Made by a program: the position numbers and the translations under genes. Shown here piece by piece: positions 1 through 6,944 of a stretch of 12,196 bases of DNA. Position 1 is the first letter of the stretch. Every line of letters starts with the position of its first letter. Where the stretch lies: the NCBI GenBank assembly GCA_019746155.1, contig JAIESJ010000142.1, forward strand, positions 1-12,196, in the 5' to 3' direction. The notes beneath the pieces were generated by a model. The model saw only the letters and a list, made by a program, of their open reading frames with translations, had not been told where the DNA came from and ran no database searches. The DNA is from Burkholderiales bacterium. Its GTDB lineage: Bacteria > Pseudomonadota > Gammaproteobacteria > Burkholderiales > SG8-41.

Positions 1-723
1 CTCGCGCATCAGGCCGAGCCCGACGCCGGCAGTGATCAGGCTCTTGATGGTCTGCTCCTGGTCGGCCTCGACCACCTTGAACGGCTCGAGTTTGTGGCGC
101 GCGAACATTTCGCTCACCATTTGCAGATGCGGCGACATCTTCGGCGCCCGGATCCACGGCAGCGCCGCAATGTCGGCCCAGTCGGCGTGCTCGATCTTGT
201 CCTTCCACGCCGGCGGCGCCACCACGCGGTACGCCATTTCGGTCAGGTTGACCGCCTGCACATGCGGGATGGTTATGTACCCCATGCAGAACGCGGCGTC
301 GAGGCTGCCGTTGTTCACGTGCTCGATCGCCCACGTCGAGATGCCGTGTTGCAACTCGACCTCGAGCCACGGGTAAAGGTCGAGCACCGAGCTCATGAAC
401 TGCCCGAGGCGAATGAACGACGGATCGAGGATGGTACCCACGCGCGCCTTGCCGGTGAGCTTGCCGTGCAGTTCCCGGGCCAGGTTGCGAAATTCGCCTG
501 CGGCGGCGAGGATCGCCTGCGCCTTCGGCAGCAGCGCCTGCCCGGCTTTGGTCAGCTTCACCCCGGTCGCGCCGCGCTCGAATAGCTTGAGATTGAGCCT
601 CTCTTCGAGCGATTTCAGATGCCCGCTCACCGCCGGCTGCGTCACGTGCAACAGCAGCGCGGCCTTGGTCAGGTTGCCATGCTCGGCAACCGTGACGAAA
701 GTGCGGATCTGGTACATCTCCAT
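1..723 (-). CDS. LysR-type transcriptional regulator, 3' end outside window
   Basis: This is a DNA-binding regulator whose effector is unknown. Reading the minus strand from 723 gives 241 codons with no stop before the window edge, so about 60 C-terminal residues of a usual ~300 are missing. Residues 1-60 carry the LysR winged helix-turn-helix: AEHGNLTKAALLLHVTQPAV, then the LExRL...LFERG signature. From about residue 90 the substrate-binding fold begins (GKARVGTILDPSF), with the family's late TIKSLITAGVGLGLM stretch near the cut. The start at 723 is the first in-frame ATG after a stop at 772-774. A second ATG at 717 is possible, and neither has a clear Shine-Dalgarno. It lies downstream of the Rieske gene on the same strand across a 250-base gap, so it may control that gene, but the usual divergent LysR arrangement is absent. 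The family call is secure; the target is inference. Confidence 0.93.
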   Translation of the reverse strand, partial: MEMYQIRTFVTVAEHGNLTKAALLLHVTQPAVSGHLKSLEERLNLKLFERGATGVKLTKAGQALLPKAQAILAAAGEFRNLARELHGKLTGKARVGTILDPSFIRLGQFMSSVLDLYPWLEVELQHGISTWAIEHVNNGSLDAAFCMGYITIPHVQAVNLTEMAYRVVAPPAWKDKIEHADWADIAALPWIRAPKMSPHLQMVSEMFARHKLEPFKVVEADQEQTIKSLITAGVGLGLMRE

Positions 724-932
724 GGAGCAATCGTGGCAGTAGATGGGGCTCTGAGCAAGCGCAGCACCAATCTAACACCCGCCCGTGACATCCGGCAAAC
801 CAGCGTCGTGTATCCGCCGCCGGCCTTGATTGCCGCGGTGCAATAAATCAGCCGCGAGATCGAAAACCATTTTTGCGGGAATCAGAAAGTGCAAAGGCCG
901 CCTCAGCTTGCGGCTGCCGGCCCCTGAATGGT

Positions 933-956
933 GTGCGCCGCGCAGTGCCGGCGCAC
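933..956 (-). terminator. 8-bp perfect inverted repeat just downstream of the Rieske gene
   Basis: GTGCGCCG (933-940) and CGGCGCAC (949-956) pair perfectly around an 8-base loop. The repeat sits 17 bases past the Rieske stop codon in the direction of its transcription. No T-run follows on the minus strand, so it is not a textbook intrinsic terminator. It could stabilise the 3' end or assist Rho. The rest of the 724-973 gap shows no gene and no convincing promoter for the LysR gene. Confidence 0.35.
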
Positions 957-973
957 CGAATCTAATCAGCGGT

Positions 974-2047
974 TCACGCTGCCTGCAGCGGCGCCGCGGC
1001 CTGCCCTTTTTCGAGCCGCTCGAGAATCTTGCGCACGGTGAGTATCGAGCGGTCCGAGCGCAAATGCACCTCGGCGTAGCCATCTTCTGCATAGTTGAAC
1101 ATCTTCTGCTGCCGCTCGAGTGCCCAGCGATCCTGATCGACCACCGCCGGAAACATCTCCTTGATGGTCTCGAACGAGCTCTTGGCGGGATTCAGGCTGG
1201 GCTGGCCTTTGCGCACGGTCACCGTCCAGCGCCAGATATGATTGGTTTCATCCACCGGCGTGTGCGAGTGATGCAGGATGTAACCGCGCTCGTGCTCGGT
1301 GCCGAGCTTCCCGGGCGGCGCGCAGCGCAACTGCACACGCGTGATGCCGGGACTCATCATGCAATGAGTATGCTCACGATCGACCACCTCGTAGCCGAAC
1401 CACTCGACCAGGAACGGCGGATGGCGGTAATTCTGCACGCGGCGAATAGTCTTCACCGACGGGTTGCCGTCGATCTCCTGCTCGATGAACTCGATCGGGA
1501 TCTTGCTGTTGGCGAGATCGCCGATGTTGCCGTCGTGCAGCGGATAAAAATGCGTGATGTCGAGCAGGTTCTCGATCAGCAGCCGGTAGTTGGCCGGAAC
1601 GTAGATCGGATCGCAGGTGTAGCTGTCATACGCGTCATTGAGGAACTCTGGCGTGCGCGGCGGGCGGGCGCGACCGATCTGGTCGGGATTGCCGGCCCAT
1701 AGCCACACCACCCCGTCCTGCTCGATCACCGGAAACGGCCGCAGTTTGGCGCGCGACGGAATCGGCTGGTCCATCTGCGACGGGATCGCCACGCATTGAC
1801 CGCCCGCGTCGTAGGCAAAACCGTGATAGGAGCATTCGAGCGTGCCGTTCTCCAGTATCTTGCCGCACGACAGCGGCATGCGCTTGTGAACGCAGCGGTC
1901 GTCGAACGCAACCACTTTGCCCTCGCCGGTGCGCCAGATCACAATCGGTTTCTTGGCGATCACCATGCCGTGCAACTGGTTGGTCTCGAATTCCGCCGCC
2001 ATGCCAGCAACGTACCAAGCATTTTGTACGAAAGTATTGGCTATCAT
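974..2047 (-). CDS. Rieske non-heme iron oxygenase, O- or N-demethylase type (VanA/DdmC-like)
   Basis: This is the oxygenase component of a soluble two- or three-part monooxygenase that takes electrons from a separate reductase. Members close to vanillate O-demethylase and dicamba monooxygenase oxidise methoxy or methyl groups and release formaldehyde. The 357-residue protein has an N-terminal Rieske domain with C52-x-H54 and C72-x2-H75 binding the 2Fe-2S cluster. Its catalytic domain has N160, D163, H166 and H171 (NLLDITHFYPLH); the third iron ligand is probably D306 in DQDRWALE. Length matches the VanA/DdmC group rather than the ~450-residue ring-dihydroxylating alpha subunits. The start is supported by AAGGAGG a few bases upstream. 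No reductase or ferredoxin gene is visible, so the partner must lie elsewhere. It is divergent from the CoA-transferase gene. Substrate is unknown; the link to formaldehyde comes from the neighbouring Gfa/FrmA/FghA genes. Confidence 0.93.
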   Translation of the reverse strand: MIANTFVQNAWYVAGMAAEFETNQLHGMVIAKKPIVIWRTGEGKVVAFDDRCVHKRMPLSCGKILENGTLECSYHGFAYDAGGQCVAIPSQMDQPIPSRAKLRPFPVIEQDGVVWLWAGNPDQIGRARPPRTPEFLNDAYDSYTCDPIYVPANYRLLIENLLDITHFYPLHDGNIGDLANSKIPIEFIEQEIDGNPSVKTIRRVQNYRHPPFLVEWFGYEVVDREHTHCMMSPGITRVQLRCAPPGKLGTEHERGYILHHSHTPVDETNHIWRWTVTVRKGQPSLNPAKSSFETIKEMFPAVVDQDRWALERQQKMFNYAEDGYAEVHLRSDRSILTVRKILERLEKGQAAAPLQAA

Positions 2048-2107
2048 CTCGCCCTCCTTGGTTCTGCGCCGACCCGCGCCCCGGCAGAGTTTGGCTGCGC
2101 ATGGAAC

Positions 2108-2135
2108 AATATACGATAACCACCGCGGCTGTGAA
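2108..2135 (-). promoter_or_regulatory. Candidate sigma-70 promoter for the Rieske gene
   Basis: Read on the minus strand, TTCACA (2135-2130) and TATATT (2113-2108) are separated by 16 bases; each differs from the -35/-10 consensus at one position. Initiation would fall near 2101 and leave a leader of about 50 bases before the AAGGAGG and ATG at 2047. The surrounding stretch is AT-rich compared with the genes. This is a visual match only. Confidence 0.5.
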
Positions 2136-2168
2136 TGATTTTTGTTATAAATCGCATAAGGATACGTG

Positions 2169-2198
2169 ATGACCTGTGCTGGCGACGCGGCTTAGAAT
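2169..2198 (+). promoter_or_regulatory. Weak candidate promoter for the CoA-transferase operon
   Basis: ATGACC (2169-2174) and TAGAAT (2193-2198) are 18 bases apart. The -10 matches five of six consensus bases and the -35 four of six. Initiation near 2205 would leave a short leader before the ATG at 2233, preceded by TAAGG. The divergent gap 2048-2232 also carries ATAAC (2116-2120) and GTTAT (2144-2148), a loose inverted pair that could be a regulator site. Confidence is low. Confidence 0.3.
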
Positions 2199-2232
2199 AC
2201 AAGGGTTTTCTCACTTCTGCGTAAGGCTGTTC

Positions 2233-3408
2233 ATGACCCAGCCCGCCTTCGGACCGCTGTCCGGATTGAGAGTCCTGGAATTCGGACAGATTGCCGCCGG
2301 TCCCTTTGCCGGCTCGCTGTTTGCCGATCTCGGCGCCGATGTGGTCAAGGTCGAGAAACCCGACGGCGGCGACGACATGCGGCACTGGCCGCCGATTAGC
2401 GAAGGCGAGCGCGGCCCCGGCTACAGCGAGAACTTCGCCTCAGTCAACCGCAATAAACGCAGCATCGCAGTCGATCTCAAGGACCCAGCGCAGGTTGCAG
2501 GGCTACGCAAGCTGTGCGAAAAAGTCGACGTGATCATCGAAAATTTCCGCCCCGGCGTGCTCGACCGCCTCGGCCTTGGCTACAAAACTTTGAGCGTGGC
2601 TTCACCGAAGCTCGTTTATTGCTCGATCAACGGCTACGGCCACACCGGACCGTACGCGTCCAAGGGTGCGTTCGATGCCACAGTGCAGGGCATTAGCGGC
2701 GTGATGAGCGTGACCGGCGAAACCGACGGCCCGCCGGTCAAGTGCGGCGTGCCGATCGGCGATTTTGGCGCCGGACTGTATGCCGCGTTCTGCATCACCG
2801 CGGCGGTCCTGCAGGTAAAACAAACCGGGCGCGGCGCGTTCATCGATTGCTCGATGCTCGCCGGACTGCTCGGTATCGCAGCGCTGCAGACCAGCGAATA
2901 CTTCGGCACCGGCCAAACGCCACGGCGGTTGGGTTCCGCTCACCCGCGTGCGGCACCCTATCAGGGCTACCAGGCGAGCGACGCGCCGTTCATGATCGCC
3001 GCCGGCAACGACAAACTGTGGCATGAGGTGTGCGAAGCGGTCGGCATGCCGCAACTCAAAACCGATCCGCGTTTCGAGACCAACACGCTGCGCGCTAATA
3101 ACCAGAAGGAACTTGAGAAAATCCTGCAACCGGTATTCGCGACGCGCACCAAGGCCGAATGGATCGCCGAGTTCGACCGCCGCGGCGTACCGTGCGCGCC
3201 GATCAACACCTATCCCGAAATCCTCAACGACCCGCACGTGCAGTTCAACCGCCTGGTGCGCGACATGACGCTGCCCAACGGCAGGCGAACCAAAACCGTC
3301 GCATTCCCGATGAAAATCTCAGGCTACGAGTTTAACGTTTATCGCCAGCCACCGGAGTTAGGCGAGCACAATGAAGAAGTGTTTGCTGAATGGCTCGGCG
3401 GGTCGTAG
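2233..3408 (+). CDS. CaiB/BaiF family (class III) CoA-transferase
   Basis: Class III CoA-transferases move CoA from one acyl-CoA to another carboxylic acid through an aspartyl-CoA thioester, usually to activate a substrate for degradation. From ATG 2233 the protein has 391 residues, normal for the family. It opens with the typical LSGLRVLEFGQIAAGPFAGS and LGADVVKVEKP (residues 34-43), followed by NRNKRSIAVDLKD and IENFRPGVLDRLG. D177 in PIGDFGAG fits the catalytic aspartate of formyl-CoA transferase. The C-terminus ends with the usual PPELGEHNEEV. An in-frame GTG at 2176 would add 19 unrelated residues; ATG 2233 is preferred because TAAGG precedes it and the family start fits. It appears to lead an operon with the next two genes, with gaps of 32 and 38 bases. 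The acid it activates cannot be told from sequence. Confidence 0.93.
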   Translation: MTQPAFGPLSGLRVLEFGQIAAGPFAGSLFADLGADVVKVEKPDGGDDMRHWPPISEGERGPGYSENFASVNRNKRSIAVDLKDPAQVAGLRKLCEKVDVIIENFRPGVLDRLGLGYKTLSVASPKLVYCSINGYGHTGPYASKGAFDATVQGISGVMSVTGETDGPPVKCGVPIGDFGAGLYAAFCITAAVLQVKQTGRGAFIDCSMLAGLLGIAALQTSEYFGTGQTPRRLGSAHPRAAPYQGYQASDAPFMIAAGNDKLWHEVCEAVGMPQLKTDPRFETNTLRANNQKELEKILQPVFATRTKAEWIAEFDRRGVPCAPINTYPEILNDPHVQFNRLVRDMTLPNGRRTKTVAFPMKISGYEFNVYRQPPELGEHNEEVFAEWLGGS

Positions 3409-3440
3409 CCCAAGCCATATCTACCTTCAAGGAGAAAACG

Positions 3441-3986
3441 ATGGCACGAGTCAGCGACATCCCGCCCGAGAAAGTGCCCGCCGACGTGCGCGACATTTAT
3501 CTGAAATTTGCCAACGGGTACGGGCCTTTCCGCAACCAGGTCGGCGTGTTCGCGCACGTGCCGTCAGCCGTCAAGCACTTGATGGGCATGCTGCTCGAGT
3601 TGCGCGAGCAGAAGAACGTGCCGTTCCGCTATATTGAACTCGCGATCGTGGTCGTTTCCAAACTCAACGAGTGCCATTACTGCGTCGCGCATCACAAGCC
3701 GCTGCTGATGGTCGAGGGATTGACCCCCGAGGGGATCGACAGAGTGCTCGACTTCGCCAACCATCCCGAACTCGATGAAGTCGACAAGCTCGTGGTCGAA
3801 TATACGATTCAGGTCATCAACACGCCGCAACGCATCCGCGACCAGATGTTCGAGCGGCTGCGCCAGCACTTCAGCGAAGCACAGATCGTCGAGCTCACGC
3901 TGCGCATTGCATTGTGCGGCTTCTTCAACCGCTTCAACGATGCGTTGATGATCGACGCCGAAGCCGAAGCGCTGACCTATTCTTGA
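3441..3986 (+). CDS. Carboxymuconolactone decarboxylase / AhpD-like family protein
   Basis: This is a 181-residue all-alpha protein of the CMD/AhpD superfamily. It carries the AhpD-type active-site pattern E66-x11-C78-x2-C81-x3-H85 (ECHYCVAHH), the residues that give AhpD and relatives thiol-disulfide and peroxide-reducing activity. True carboxymuconolactone decarboxylases lack the CxxC, so a redox role is more likely than lactone decarboxylation. The start at 3441 is set by AAGGAGA about five bases upstream. An earlier in-frame ATG at 3390 would overlap the CoA-transferase end and add unrelated sequence. The gene sits between the CoA-transferase and the glutathione-dependent formaldehyde dehydrogenase, so it may protect thiols or act on a pathway intermediate; that role is inferred from position only. 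The family call is firm and the exact reaction is unknown. Confidence 0.88.
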   Translation: MARVSDIPPEKVPADVRDIYLKFANGYGPFRNQVGVFAHVPSAVKHLMGMLLELREQKNVPFRYIELAIVVVSKLNECHYCVAHHKPLLMVEGLTPEGIDRVLDFANHPELDEVDKLVVEYTIQVINTPQRIRDQMFERLRQHFSEAQIVELTLRIALCGFFNRFNDALMIDAEAEALTYS

Positions 3987-4024
3987 AGCGATGCTTCACC
4001 TTTTCTCAATTTGGAGGAGACCGC

Positions 4025-5134
4025 ATGAAAGTTAGAGCCGCAGTCGCGCACAAGGCCGGCGCGCCGCTCGCGATCGAGACCGTCGATCTCGATGGGCCGA
4101 AGGCCGGCGAAGCGCTCATCGAGATCAAGGCGACCGGGATTTGTCACACCGACGAATTCACGCTGTCGGGCGCCGATCCGGAAGGATTGTTCCCGGCGAT
4201 CCTCGGCCACGAGGGCGCTGGCGTGGTGCTCGACGTCGGGCCCGGTGTGAAAAGTTTGAGAAAGGGCGACCACGTAATCCCGCTTTACGTGCCCGAGTGC
4301 CGCGAATGCGAATACTGCGTATCCGACAAGACCAACCTGTGCCAGGCGATCCGCGTCACGCAGGGGCAGGGCGTAATGCCCGACGGCACCAGTCGTTTCT
4401 CGCTCGGCGGCAAGAGGCTTTTCCATTATATGGGCACGTCGACTTTCTCGAACTACACCGTCGTTCCTGAAATCGCGCTCGCGAAAATCCGCGAGGACGC
4501 GCCGTTCGATAAAGTCTGCTACATCGGTTGCGGGGTCACGACCGGCATCGGCGCGGTGATCAACACCGCCAAAGTCGACCCCGGCGCCAACGTCGTGGTG
4601 TTCGGCCTGGGCGGAATCGGGCTCAACGTGATCCAGGGTGCGCGGCTCGCGGGCGCTTCCATGATCGTCGGCGTCGACATCAACCCGGCGCGCAAGGCGC
4701 TCGCCGAAAAATTCGGCATGACGCATTTCGTGAATCCCAAGGAAGTCGAAGGCGATCTCGTGCCGTATCTCGTGAATCTCACCAAGGGCGGCGCCGACTA
4801 CAGCTTCGAATGCATCGGCAACGTCGACGTGATGCGCCAGGCGCTCGAATGCTGCCACAAAGGCTGGGGCGTGTCGGTAATCATCGGTGTTGCCGGCGCG
4901 GGGCAGGAAATCCGCACGCGGCCGTTCCAGCTCGTGACGGGGCGCGTGTGGAAAGGCACCGCGTTCGGCGGCGCCAAGGGCCGGCGCGACGTACCGAAGC
5001 TCGTCGATTGGTACATGGACGGGAGAATCAACATCGACGATCTCATCACGCACAAGCTAAAGCTTGCCGACATCAACCAGGGTTTCGACCTGATGCGCGC
5101 GGGCAAATCGATCCGCAGCGTGGTCGTGTTCTGA
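4025..5134 (+). CDS. frmA: S-(hydroxymethyl)glutathione dehydrogenase (class III alcohol dehydrogenase)
   Basis: This cytosolic zinc enzyme oxidises S-hydroxymethylglutathione, the adduct of formaldehyde and glutathione, to S-formylglutathione with NAD+; it can also reduce S-nitrosoglutathione. The 369-residue product has the full medium-chain pattern. Catalytic zinc ligands are C40 (GICHTD), H62/E63 (GHEGAG) and C169 (GCGVTTG). Structural zinc is held by C92, C95, C98 and C106. A Rossmann GLGGIG lies at 194-199, with D218 indicating NAD preference. Class III is supported by the stretch around KTNLCQAIR and GVMPDGTSRF. The start at 4025 follows GGAGGAGA; the open frame upstream to 3914 lies inside the CMD gene and is not expected to be translated. 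It is the third gene of the run starting at 2233. It is also known as adhC. Gfa and FghA for the adjoining steps lie immediately downstream. Confidence 0.97.
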   Translation: MKVRAAVAHKAGAPLAIETVDLDGPKAGEALIEIKATGICHTDEFTLSGADPEGLFPAILGHEGAGVVLDVGPGVKSLRKGDHVIPLYVPECRECEYCVSDKTNLCQAIRVTQGQGVMPDGTSRFSLGGKRLFHYMGTSTFSNYTVVPEIALAKIREDAPFDKVCYIGCGVTTGIGAVINTAKVDPGANVVVFGLGGIGLNVIQGARLAGASMIVGVDINPARKALAEKFGMTHFVNPKEVEGDLVPYLVNLTKGGADYSFECIGNVDVMRQALECCHKGWGVSVIIGVAGAGQEIRTRPFQLVTGRVWKGTAFGGAKGRRDVPKLVDWYMDGRINIDDLITHKLKLADINQGFDLMRAGKSIRSVVVF

Positions 5135-5192
5135 CCCTCGGGCGGACGCAATATTCGTAAGCGGTTTTTCAACGGGGAATGACAACTTAAGA

Positions 5193-5222
5193 TACTGATC
5201 GCAGTCCCAGCCTGCGTCAGTA
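5193..5222. repeat. Inverted repeat upstream of gfa (operator or leader hairpin)
   Basis: TACTGATCGCAG (5193-5204) and CTGCGTCAGTA (5212-5222) form an 11-bp stem with one bulged T around the loop TCCCAGC. The repeat lies 58 bases past the frmA stop and about 18 bases before the gfa AAGGAGA. There is no T-run, so it is not an obvious terminator. It could be a regulator-binding site or an RNA element controlling gfa. Confidence 0.5.
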
Positions 5223-5252
5223 GAAACGTAAAATCCAAAAGGAGAAATTATC

Positions 5253-5831
5253 ATGAATAGTGCAGTCAAGATACATCCAGCGGTTGATGGTGGATTGAAA
5301 CCCGCAGCAAAGGCTTTTCCGGGCGGGACGCTTATGTGCGGATGCTCGCAGAACAAGGTTGCAGTGGCGATCAAAGGACAGGTCGCCCACAATCACGTGT
5401 GTGGTTGTACGAAGTGCTGGAAACCGAAAGGGGCGCTGTTCTCACAGGTGGCTGTGGTACCACGTGACAACGTCAGTGTAATCGCGAACGGGGACAAACT
5501 TGAGGTGGTGGATCCCAAGGCAACTATTCAGCGGCATGCTTGCAAGGAGTGCGGTGTCCACATGTATGGCCGGATCGAGAATAAGGGCCATCCGTTCTAT
5601 GGATTTGATTTTATTCACACGGAGCTATCGAAAGAGGAAGGCTGGGCGCCTCCGGAATTCGCCGCATTTGTTTCGTCGATTATCGAGTCAGGTGCAAGCC
5701 CCGATAACATGAGCGCGGTCAGAGCAAAGTTGGTAGAACTCGGGCTGCCGCCTTATGATTGCTTGTCCCCTGCTCTGATGGATGCCATCGCGACTCACAC
5801 GGCCAAGGCCGCCGGCGTGCGGAGTAACTGA
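5253..5831 (+). CDS. gfa: S-(hydroxymethyl)glutathione synthase (glutathione-dependent formaldehyde-activating enzyme)
   Basis: Gfa binds glutathione and is described as speeding the condensation of formaldehyde with glutathione, giving the substrate of FrmA. The 192-residue protein is the usual family length (about 190). Its zinc cysteines are all present: C29 and C31 (MCGCSQ), C50, C52 and C55 (CGCTKCWKP), and C97 and C100 (HACKECGVHMYG). The start is preceded by AAAAGGAGA at a good distance. It lies 118 bases after frmA, beyond the inverted repeat at 5193-5222, and is followed within 40 bases by a terminator. Its base composition is visibly poorer in G+C than frmA: a hand count of 5581-5640 gives about 25 G/C in 60, whereas frmA is clearly GC-rich throughout. 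This suggests a different origin or expression history. Function is confident from the motif set and context. Confidence 0.95.
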   Translation: MNSAVKIHPAVDGGLKPAAKAFPGGTLMCGCSQNKVAVAIKGQVAHNHVCGCTKCWKPKGALFSQVAVVPRDNVSVIANGDKLEVVDPKATIQRHACKECGVHMYGRIENKGHPFYGFDFIHTELSKEEGWAPPEFAAFVSSIIESGASPDNMSAVRAKLVELGLPPYDCLSPALMDAIATHTAKAAGVRSN

Positions 5832-5868
5832 TGCAGCGTGCCGCAGCCTGACGATACGGTGGTATATG

Positions 5869-5896
5869 GCTGGCGCCCATGTGGCGCTAGCTTTTT
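5869..5896 (+). terminator. Intrinsic terminator after gfa
   Basis: GCTGGCGCC (5869-5877) pairs with GGCGCTAGC (5883-5891) through nine positions with one G-U pair, around the loop CATGT, and is followed at once by TTTTT (5892-5896). This is a good rho-independent terminator. It lies between gfa and fghA, so fghA must depend on read-through or on its own promoter in the short remaining stretch. Confidence 0.78.
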
Positions 5897-5965
5897 ATCA
5901 AATGCCAAAAATAAGACGACTTGATGAATGAGGATAATCAGCTCGCGCTCGGATTGGTTTCGAAG

Positions 5966-6805
5966 ATGACGCTTACCACTGTCTCCCAAAACAAGTGCTT
6001 TGGTGGCGTGCAGAGTGTCTACAGCCATGCGTCTCACGCAACCGGGTGTGTCATGCGCTTTGGCGTGTTTCTCCCGCCGCAGGCGGAAACCCGCCGAGTG
6101 CCTGTGCTCTACTGGCTTTCCGGCCTCACCTGTAGCGAAGAGAACTTTATTATCAAGGCGGGCGCGCAGCGGGTTGCCGCCGAGCTCGGCTTGGCTATCG
6201 TGGTGCCGGATACCAGCCCGCGTGGCCTGAAGATTCCCGGCGAAGATGAGAGTTACGACTTCGGTACCGGCGCCGGCTTTTACGTGGACGCCACTCAAGC
6301 GCCCTGGTCGCAAGGCTACCGAATGTATTCCTACATCACGGCAGAATTATCTTGGCTTGTTGCTTCCATCTTTCCCATAGATCCCGCGCGCGTCGGTATC
6401 TTTGGCCATTCCATGGGCGGGCATGGCGCGCTAACCATTGCGCTCAAAAATCCGGGTTACTACAAGTCCGTGTCGGCCCTTGCCCCGATCTGCTCCCCAA
6501 CGCGCTGTCCATGGGGAGAAAAGGCACTCACGGGTTATCTTGGAACTGACCGCGCCAGGTGGCGAGAATATGACGCGACCGCCCTGATTGAGGATCGCGG
6601 GTGGAACGGGCCGACTCTGCTGATCGATCAGGGTACGAAGGATCAGTTTCTAGAGAGTCAACTCAAACCCGAACTGTTAAAAGAAACCTGCCGGCGATCT
6701 GGCGTATCGCTCAATCTTCGTATGCAAGAAGGTTATGATCACAGCTACTTTTTTATCGCGAGTTTTATTGAGGATCACCTTCGATATCACGCACTGAATT
6801 TGTAA
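5966..6805 (+). CDS. fghA: S-formylglutathione hydrolase
   Basis: This serine hydrolase (alpha/beta-hydrolase, esterase D family) splits S-formylglutathione into formate and glutathione, closing the formaldehyde pathway begun by Gfa and FrmA. From ATG 5966 the protein has 279 residues, close to E. coli FrmB (277). The N-terminus TTVSQNKCFGGVQ fits the family start. The nucleophile is S149 in GHSMGGHGA, with D226 (GTKDQF) and H259 (GYDHSYFF) completing the triad. SPRG at 84-87 and LSGLTCSEENF at 51-61 are family signatures. An earlier ATG at 5924 (or TTG 5921) is in frame and would add 14 residues; neither site has a strong Shine-Dalgarno, so the start is uncertain. Like gfa, its codons are less GC-rich than the flanking genes. 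Function is well supported. Confidence 0.95.
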   Translation: MTLTTVSQNKCFGGVQSVYSHASHATGCVMRFGVFLPPQAETRRVPVLYWLSGLTCSEENFIIKAGAQRVAAELGLAIVVPDTSPRGLKIPGEDESYDFGTGAGFYVDATQAPWSQGYRMYSYITAELSWLVASIFPIDPARVGIFGHSMGGHGALTIALKNPGYYKSVSALAPICSPTRCPWGEKALTGYLGTDRARWREYDATALIEDRGWNGPTLLIDQGTKDQFLESQLKPELLKETCRRSGVSLNLRMQEGYDHSYFFIASFIEDHLRYHALNL

Positions 6806-6817
6806 ATGCAGGGCACT

Positions 6818-6854
6818 CCCGTGAATCGGGCGGTGTATCCCGAGGTGGCCTCGG
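6818..6854. repeat. Two short hairpins after fghA
   Basis: CCCG-TGAAT-CGGG (6818-6830) and CCGAGG-TGG-CCTCGG (6840-6854) are perfect small inverted repeats just past the fghA stop. Neither is followed by a T-run. They may form 3'-end structure. Nothing gene-like was seen in the remainder of 6806-6924. Confidence 0.4.
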
Positions 6855-6924
6855 TTACCGCGGAACGCGCGTTCGTGGTAGATTTATGGTTCGTCCCAAT
6901 AACGACAGAACAACAGCCTCGCCG

Positions 6925-6944
6925 CCGAAGAAAACTTCGGTTTT
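6925..6944 (+). terminator. Intrinsic terminator after fghA
   Basis: CCGAAG (6925-6930), loop AAAA, CTTCGG (6935-6940) and then TTTT (6941-6944) form a compact perfect hairpin with a short T-run, 120 bases after the fghA stop. It separates the formaldehyde genes from the thiamine-diphosphate enzyme operon. Confidence 0.65.

Noticed and set aside
830..1702. A 290-codon plus-strand open frame opposite the Rieske gene.
   Set aside because: Antisense to a gene with a complete Rieske motif and iron ligands; no ribosome site and no family resemblance.
3977..5053. A 358-codon minus-strand open frame opposite frmA.
   Set aside because: Same shadow pattern; frmA has every expected metal and cofactor residue on the plus strand.
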